DNA of 7,554 nucleotides from Candidatus Omnitrophota bacterium (GTDB lineage Bacteria; Omnitrophota; Gorgyraeia; Zapsychrales; Zapsychraceae), in the NCBI GenBank assembly GCA_029567025.1, contig JAKQLT010000221.1, forward strand, positions 1 through 7,554. Direction: 5' to 3'. The translations under genes were made by a program, and so were the position numbers. This document shows positions 6,001 through 7,554 of the stretch, piece after piece. Numbering within the stretch: position 1 is the stretch's first letter; each line of letters opens with the position of its first letter. Under the pieces are notes generated by a model. It saw nothing but the letters and a program-made list of their open reading frames with translations, did not search any database and was not told where the DNA came from.

Positions 6001-7554
6001 TATCTGGAATAAATGTTGAAAATAATACTTTATTAGTTTGGGGTTGGTTAAATAGTAAAGAACAAAAAGCATTTATTGCGGTTAATGATAATGACGAAAT
6101 TAAGGCAAAAGAACAAATTGTCCAGATTATTTTAATGTCGTTTAAGGATAATAAATTGAATTTTATAAACGGCTGTTGGGATTCTATTAAGAAAAGATTT
6201 ATGAAGGAAACAAAAGTTCAGGAAAGCTTGAAAGATTTAATGAGAGGGAAAGATTTAGAGCAAAATCGTGTGGTTATGTGGGCATTATTGCATAAAGAAG
6301 AGAAAGAAGCGTTTTTGGTCAGTAATGATATGAATGAAGAAAAGTCTCAAACACAATTGGTGAATATATTAAAAGAAGAATATAAACAACGAGCGCAAAA
6401 AATAGTTAGAACGCATATAGCGCATCTTTTAGAAAAGAGGCAAGACACCCAAAAACAAGATTTAGGCGTGGTTAAAGATTTTATGGCAGGTAAGGATAAA
6501 GCAATTAATCAAGATATGATGTGGACTTGGTTAGAGAAAGATATTCAAGAGGCCATGGTCATTGAAAATGATATGAATGAAGAAAAGGCCAAAGAAGAAT
6601 TAAGCAGATTTATTGTCATTATGATTCAATGTAAGGCTTCCGAATTTATTAATTTAAGGATGAAAGCGATCAAAAATCAATTTATTAAACATGCTTCAGA
6701 TTTTAGAGAGCTTTTACAGCGACCGGTTATTAATAACGATCTCGGCTGGATCGCGCTTAATGAGAAAGAACAAGAAGCGTTTAAATTGCTTAATGATATG
6801 GATGAAGAAAAAGCCAAAATTAATGTCTTAGAAATTCTCAAGGAGACGTTGGAAGAATTAGCTGTAAAAGAAAATCTAAACAATACGCCAAAAACTTTTG
6901 TTTTTCCATTATTGGTTACAGGCATGTCTTTCCCTTCTATCATAGCACCAGTAGGCGTTGTTTTAGGTGTTGGATTTATCATTTACAGCATTATAAAATG
7001 GCTTCGTTTGAAGAATCATTCACCAAACAGCCGAGAGGTTTCTTTTTCTTGGTTAAAGAAGATTTTTATATTCGTTGGAAGTATTGTTCTTTTTGTTTCT
7101 TCATCGTGTTGCCATAAACCTACTGAACCGCCTGTGTTAACGCCTGTTGAAAAAGCGCGACAATTTATTGTTTCTCAAAAACATTCCGGCACAGGATTAA
7201 TTAAAAGTTATGCCGGCTTGCCATCGTTTGATTATTCCTATAATACGGCTTGGACATTTGATAACGCGCTTGTTTTAGCTTATTGGATTTCTTCGAATAT
7301 CAATGGTGATTTGGCAAGAGCGAAAGATTTAGCGGAAGAATTTGATAATTTGCAATCGGCCAATGGTATGTGGGCTAATGGTTATAAAGTCAATAGCGGG
7401 GCTATTCATAGTCAAAATTATCGCGTGGGGCCGACAGCAACAATGGCAAGAGCTTTTGTTGATCTTTATGTAAAGACGGGTGATACCGAATTTTTAGTTG
7501 CCGCTCAACAAGCCGCTAATGCGATTTTGAATAATTTCTTTATTACAAGATATG
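1..7554 (+). CDS. Internal part of a giant multidomain membrane protein (open at both ends)
   Basis: Codons read from base 3 run without a stop to base 7553, giving 2,517 residues; neither the true start nor the stop lies in the window. In order it carries an Enzyme I-like PEP-binding barrel, an HExxE zincin-like module, a signal-like hydrophobic segment between two copies of a palindromic coding repeat, a coiled coil of about 1,100 residues, a transmembrane helix, a Lys/Glu-rich linker, four repeats of about 80 residues, further membrane segments with a lipobox-like Cys pair, and a glycosidase-like domain. No single known family has this architecture; each part is recognised only locally. 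TTA, AAA, GAA and ATT codons dominate throughout, TGG encodes Trp and TGA is absent in frame, so the standard bacterial code fits. Giant fused ORFs of this style are known from Omnitrophota, which is my best guess at the source. Function of the whole is unknown. Confidence 0.95.
3..930 (+). other. Domain: PEP-utilising enzyme C-terminal barrel (PTS Enzyme I-like)
   Basis: Residues 1-310 match the PEP-binding TIM barrel of Enzyme I, which takes phosphate from phosphoenolpyruvate and passes it to a histidine on an upstream swivelling domain. Landmarks in order are GADGVGLVRSE (Arg43), TIRILDFQPDK (Arg78), an altered NP-GR stretch, KVEFPMVETEEDL, LGIMVETKEA (Glu171), FVSLGTNDLT (Asn200, Asp201), EIDR (Arg211) and ILCGDLA (Cys249). 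These correspond to Escherichia coli EI Arg296, Arg332, Glu431, Asn454, Asp455, Arg465 and Cys502, with similar spacings, so an active site is plausible. Two loops differ: the usual DIGGDK is DFQPDK, and NPxLGxRxxR is shortened to NPIGRQV. The phosphohistidine and HPr-binding domains, if present, lie before the window. PEP synthase or pyruvate phosphate dikinase barrels are related alternatives. Being PEP-dependent, this part should be cytoplasmic. Confidence 0.85.
931..1179 (+). other. Charged helical linker
   Basis: Residues 311-393 are rich in Glu, Lys, Arg and Asp, with few prolines or glycines and heptad-like hydrophobic spacing (KLQSAVNRVESYIREKIRLEEEI). This suggests a helix or short coiled coil joining the Enzyme I-like barrel to the next folded module. 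In ordinary Enzyme I the chain would end near its start, so this stretch belongs to the giant architecture rather than the enzyme. No specific function is recognised. Confidence 0.5.
1180..1610 (+). other. Domain: putative HExxE zincin-like (metallopeptidase-type) module
   Basis: Residues about 394-536 form a compact mixed region: two predicted strands (YEVELPTETGRVKVLNW and KKIYVIYESD), another strand before the helix (NEIYLFLEEADFNPTQVATIL), then VHEAVENSL. His467, Glu468 and Glu471 give an HExxE motif, and His488 or His495 in a following Ala/His-rich helix (KAHEFAQKAHE) could be a third ligand. A strand followed by a helix with HExxx is the usual core of minimal gluzincin-like peptidases, but the canonical HExxH is not present, so metal binding and proteolysis are unproven. 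A structural or inactive domain is the main alternative. If active it could act on other parts of the giant chain or on neighbouring proteins. Confidence 0.4.
1458..1490 (+). repeat. 12-nt tandem direct repeat encoding KAHE twice
   Basis: The 12-base string aaagcgcatgaa occurs at 1458-1469 and 1479-1490, a 21-base (seven-codon) offset, and encodes KAHE in both places. Exact nucleotide identity at a heptad spacing suggests a recent 21-base slippage duplication within the putative ligand helix of the zincin-like module. Confidence 0.75.
1619..1683 (+). repeat. In-frame palindromic coding element, copy 1
   Basis: This stretch encodes ASLFTVAGGEESAAAS (residues 545-560) and is visibly richer in G and C than its surroundings. 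Bases 1635-1683 match copy 2 (207 bases downstream) at 48 of 49 positions, including synonymous sites. It folds on itself: bases 1619-1622 and 1624-1631 pair with 1667-1678, leaving T1623 as a bulge (12 pairs). Inside that, 1636-1645 pair with 1656-1665 using four G-T wobbles, which leaves a 10-base loop. The wobbles make it a stem in the sense RNA rather than a perfect DNA palindrome. It sits exactly where the zincin-like module ends. It resembles in style, not in sequence, the protein-coding palindromic elements of Rickettsia. Confidence 0.85.
1716..1781 (+). other. Transmembrane / signal-peptide-like segment 1
   Basis: Residues 572-593 form a hydrophobic run (FMIIGVIILMNLFGGVGNLLAQ) preceded by basic residues in KILRHPLLK and followed by polar NSQDLITGGNN. 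The basic, hydrophobic, then LLA-Q layout is that of a Sec signal peptide, with a possible signal peptidase I site after Ala592. It could equally be an uncleaved signal anchor. By the positive-inside rule the chain goes from cytoplasm to outside here, which fits a cytoplasmic Enzyme I-like domain before it and an external coil after it. Confidence 0.75.
1826..1890 (+). repeat. In-frame palindromic coding element, copy 2
   Basis: Encodes ASLFTVAGGEESAAAS again (residues 614-629); the one mismatch to copy 1 in the 49-base core is base 1886 (T against G1679) and is synonymous (Ala). The 5' arm differs from that of copy 1 but still pairs with its own 3' arm: 1826-1835 with 1876-1885 (ten pairs, one G-T wobble). 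The inner stem is 1843-1852 with 1863-1872. Both copies therefore keep a hairpin although their 5' arms have diverged. It lies between the signal-like segment and the start of the coiled coil, so the two copies bracket the membrane segment as linkers. Confidence 0.85.
1923..2294 (+). repeat. Leading half-unit of the coil super-repeat
   Basis: Begins after palindromic copy 2. It contains the first aromatic anchor (Tyr652-Trp653) followed by EKLVERNAFSEI and PDSMV, then helical filler to residue 764. It resembles the second halves of later units (anchors at 933 and 1449) but has no NLVxQA block in front, so the array starts with a partial unit. Confidence 0.5.
2295..3146 (+). repeat. Coil super-repeat unit 1
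   Basis: 284 residues (765-1048). Order: aromatic anchor with LTNKNYEITTTDTLL, helical filler, the block ENLVRQAQNRTTQIIEGL (Asn889), then the second anchor KYTEIRRLVDLGQFDKV (Tyr933) and SSDSTLV. The block ENLVRQA...QIIEGL...Y matches unit 3 DTNLVAQA...QIIEKL...Y clearly. Confidence 0.6.
3147..3836 (+). repeat. Coil super-repeat unit 2 (shortened)
   Basis: 230 residues (1049-1278), about 55 shorter than units 1 and 3. It has the anchor RYWQGVRDSLAQGNYDMAV, then the block PDNNLKKNVVNILEN (Asn1186) followed by QKIISELLGQY. The second anchor is weak (around residue 1235), and the next unit follows after only about 44 residues instead of about 116. The missing length fits an internal deletion in the second half of the unit. 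Confidence 0.5.
3837..4697 (+). repeat. Coil super-repeat unit 3
   Basis: 287 residues (1279-1565). Order: anchor EWERIKTALRANNYDIRV, helical filler, block DTNLVAQAKIRINQIIEKL (Asn1405), second anchor KYRNIKTLMGNKDFENI (Tyr1449) and SDSALAGIL. The spacings anchor-block (126) and block-anchor (44) are close to those of unit 1 (124 and 44). Confidence 0.6.
4698..5220 (+). repeat. Coil super-repeat unit 4 (partial)
   Basis: Starts with LDTLRNGEYEKAVKDPEIA (anchor residue 1566), then Arg/Glu-rich helix, then the block NQALVEQLKARIREIIREL (Ala1686 in the Asn position) followed by KLAAYLRRLKEI. It ends at residue 1740 before a second anchor, where the chain turns into the non-helical stalk. Confidence 0.55.
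5221..5456 (+). other. Extended acidic stalk with recurring (P/G/A)DS motifs
   Basis: Residues 1741-1818 break the coil: Pro, Asp, Val, Thr and Ser dominate and beta-prone pieces appear (DSVDVVIPAKDV, MITAPMITVFD, STTVVQKDFVAV). ADS, GDS, PDS and PDS recur at Asp1748, 1762, 1777 and 1799, each followed by V, V, L or T. It lies directly outside the next transmembrane helix, so it reads as a juxtamembrane stalk on the external side. Confidence 0.55.
5499..5549 (+). other. Transmembrane helix 2
   Basis: Residues 1833-1849 (ILGFVLAFIAITGILLY) are uniformly hydrophobic and followed by RFFTRKGAKGK. The strong positive charge on the C-terminal side predicts out-to-in orientation, closing the external loop that began at segment 1. 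Confidence 0.88.
5550..5984 (+). other. Lys/Glu-rich cytoplasmic linker
   Basis: Residues 1850-1994 are dominated by Lys, Glu, Arg and Gln (for example KEEEKEQKEQPKNIKREKKE and RQKEAERKKQAAQRRKNESE). The coding strand is correspondingly almost all purine. A short hydrophobic, amphipathic patch (VVVFFKNIFSAFRVI, residues about 1909-1923) interrupts it and might lie on the membrane surface. The final part (VGAFVEANLYSTKGHVYKK) leads into the four-repeat region. No enzyme motif is seen; it is likely disordered or helical and cytoplasmic by the positive-inside rule. Confidence 0.7.
5985..6224 (+). repeat. 80-residue WND repeat R1
   Basis: Residues 1995-2074. It starts IIKELLSGINVENN, has Trp2013 in LLVWGWLNSKEQKAF, then AVNDNDEIKAK, and ends in a helical tail containing NGCWDSIKKRF. 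Aligned without gaps to R2 over the first 42 residues, it shares Lys3, Leu5, Gly8, Asn14, Trp19, Leu22, Ala29, Phe30, Asn34, Asp35, Glu38 and Lys40. It is the most divergent of the first three copies. The family is not one I recognise. Confidence 0.7.
6225..6467 (+). repeat. 80-residue WND repeat R2
   Basis: Residues 2075-2155: SLKDLMRGKDLEQN, Trp2093 in VVMWALLHKEEKEAF, then SNDMNEEK and a basic helical tail. Bases 6324-6344, coding NDMNEEK, are identical over 21 nucleotides to bases 6567-6587 in R3, so these two copies share recent ancestry or gene conversion. Confidence 0.8.
6468..6698 (+). repeat. 80-residue WND repeat R3
   Basis: Residues 2156-2232: VVKDFMAGKDKAIN, Trp2174 in DMMWTWLEKDIQEAM, then ENDMNEEKAKEEL and a hydrophobic helix with a Cys (FIVIMIQCKASEF). 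With R2 it defines the consensus KD-MxGKDxxxN, WxxLxK, QEA, NDMNEEKAK. Confidence 0.8.
6699..6881 (+). repeat. 80-residue WND repeat R4 (shorter)
   Basis: Residues 2233-2293: DFRELLQRPVINN, Trp2249 in LGWIALNEKEQEAF, then LNDMDEEKAKINVLEIL. It has lost two residues in the loop between the first helix and the Trp, and has a truncated tail before the next membrane segment. Bases 6792-6812 keep 19 of the 21 positions of the NDMNEEK core shared by R2 and R3. Confidence 0.75.
6897..7004 (+). other. Hydrophobic segment 3 (one long or two short membrane helices)
   Basis: Residues 2299-2331 are hydrophobic with central Pro and Gly (FVFPLLVTGMSFPSIIAP, then VGVVLGVGFIIYSIIKW), followed by LRLKNH. The length of about 33 residues and the central helix breakers favour a tight two-helix hairpin. 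That would return the chain to the cytoplasm, consistent with the basic residues on the C-terminal side and before the next segment. A single helix is possible but breaks the positive-inside pattern. Confidence 0.65.
7050..7112 (+). other. Signal-peptide-like / lipobox-like segment 4
   Basis: Residues 2350-2370: SWLKK, then hydrophobic IFIFVGSIVLFV, then SSSCC, then a Pro/Thr-rich spacer (KPTEPPVLTP). The layout copies a lipoprotein signal peptide, with Cys2369 or Cys2370 as candidate lipidated residue. However, the -3 position is Ser rather than the usual Leu/Val, so it is an imperfect lipobox. It could otherwise be a plain signal anchor. It places the following domain outside the cytoplasm. 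Confidence 0.6.
7113..7554 (+). other. Domain: six-hairpin glycosidase-like (alpha/alpha toroid), N-terminal part
   Basis: Residues about 2381-2517 open with VEKARQFIVSQKHSGTGLIKSYAG, then FDYSYNTAWTFDNALVLAYWI, GDLARAKDLAEEFDNLQSANGMWANGYKV, and YRVGPTATMARAFVDLYVKTGDTEFLVAAQQAANAIL. Paired helices with TFDNALV..A, 'Q..NGMWANGY' and 'GPTA.MA.A..DLY..TGD..FL..A...A' are typical of secreted six-hairpin glycosidase superfamily proteins, which act on polysaccharides. Only the first hairpins are in the window, so the catalytic residues and substrate cannot be judged. Its position after a signal-like segment agrees with an exported enzyme. Confidence 0.55.

Noticed and set aside
368..6982. Short open frames on the opposite strand (for example 368-577, 1787-2026, 2305-2538, 3323-3559, 5544-5798, 5645-5932, 6677-6982)
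   Set aside because: All lie antisense to the continuous forward frame. They have low-complexity Ser/Leu/Phe-rich translations mirroring its Glu/Lys/Arg/Asn codons, and no recognisable domain.
1..7554. Alternative genetic code or missing stop codons as explanation of the huge ORF
   Set aside because: None of TAA, TAG or TGA occurs in frame, Trp is encoded by TGG, and recognisable domains stay in the same frame from end to end, so the standard code explains it.

Overview
The whole window is a single protein-coding frame on the + strand. Reading codons from base 3 to base 7553 gives 2,517 consecutive sense codons with no stop, start or end inside the window. It is therefore an internal slice of one giant protein. 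Residue n below is the codon starting at base 3n. There is no intergenic DNA, RNA gene, promoter, terminator, insertion sequence or CRISPR array.

Organism: AT-rich bacterial DNA with strong TTA/AAA/GAA/ATT codon preference and TGA never used as sense. A frame of this size that strings unrelated enzyme domains, membrane segments and coiled coils together resembles the giant ORFs reported for Omnitrophota (former candidate division OP3, PVC superphylum). That placement is inference; other PVC or candidate-phylum bacteria are possible.

Layout: (1) bases 3-930, the C-terminal PEP-binding barrel of a PTS Enzyme I-like protein, with all the catalytic positions I can align retained. (2) 931-1180, a charged helical linker. 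(3) About 1180-1610, a small domain with an HEAVE...H motif that looks like a minimal zinc-metallopeptidase fold. (4) 1619-1683 and 1826-1890, two copies of a GC-richer, in-frame palindromic element encoding ASLFTVAGGEESAAAS, flanking a signal-peptide-like membrane segment at 1716-1781. (5) 1890-5220, about 1,110 residues of coiled coil built from a degenerate super-repeat of roughly 285 residues, then an extended acidic stalk to 5456. (6) A transmembrane helix at 5499-5549. (7) A Lys/Glu-rich cytoplasmic linker. (8) 5985-6881, four tandem repeats of about 80 residues with a W...NDMNEEK signature. (9) Hydrophobic segments at 6897-7004, then a second signal-like/lipobox-like segment at 7050-7112. 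(10) From about 7113, the start of a six-hairpin glycosidase-like (alpha/alpha) domain that runs off the end.

Working model (inference): the chain weaves through the inner membrane. The Enzyme I-like and four-repeat parts are cytoplasmic; the coiled coil and the glycosidase-like domain are in the periplasm or outside. Eighteen sites matching the Bacteroidota O-glycosylation motif D(S/T)(A/I/L/V/M/T) fall in the predicted external coil and stalk, against about one in the rest. The internal signal-peptide-like segments raise the possibility that the product is cut into pieces like a polyprotein.
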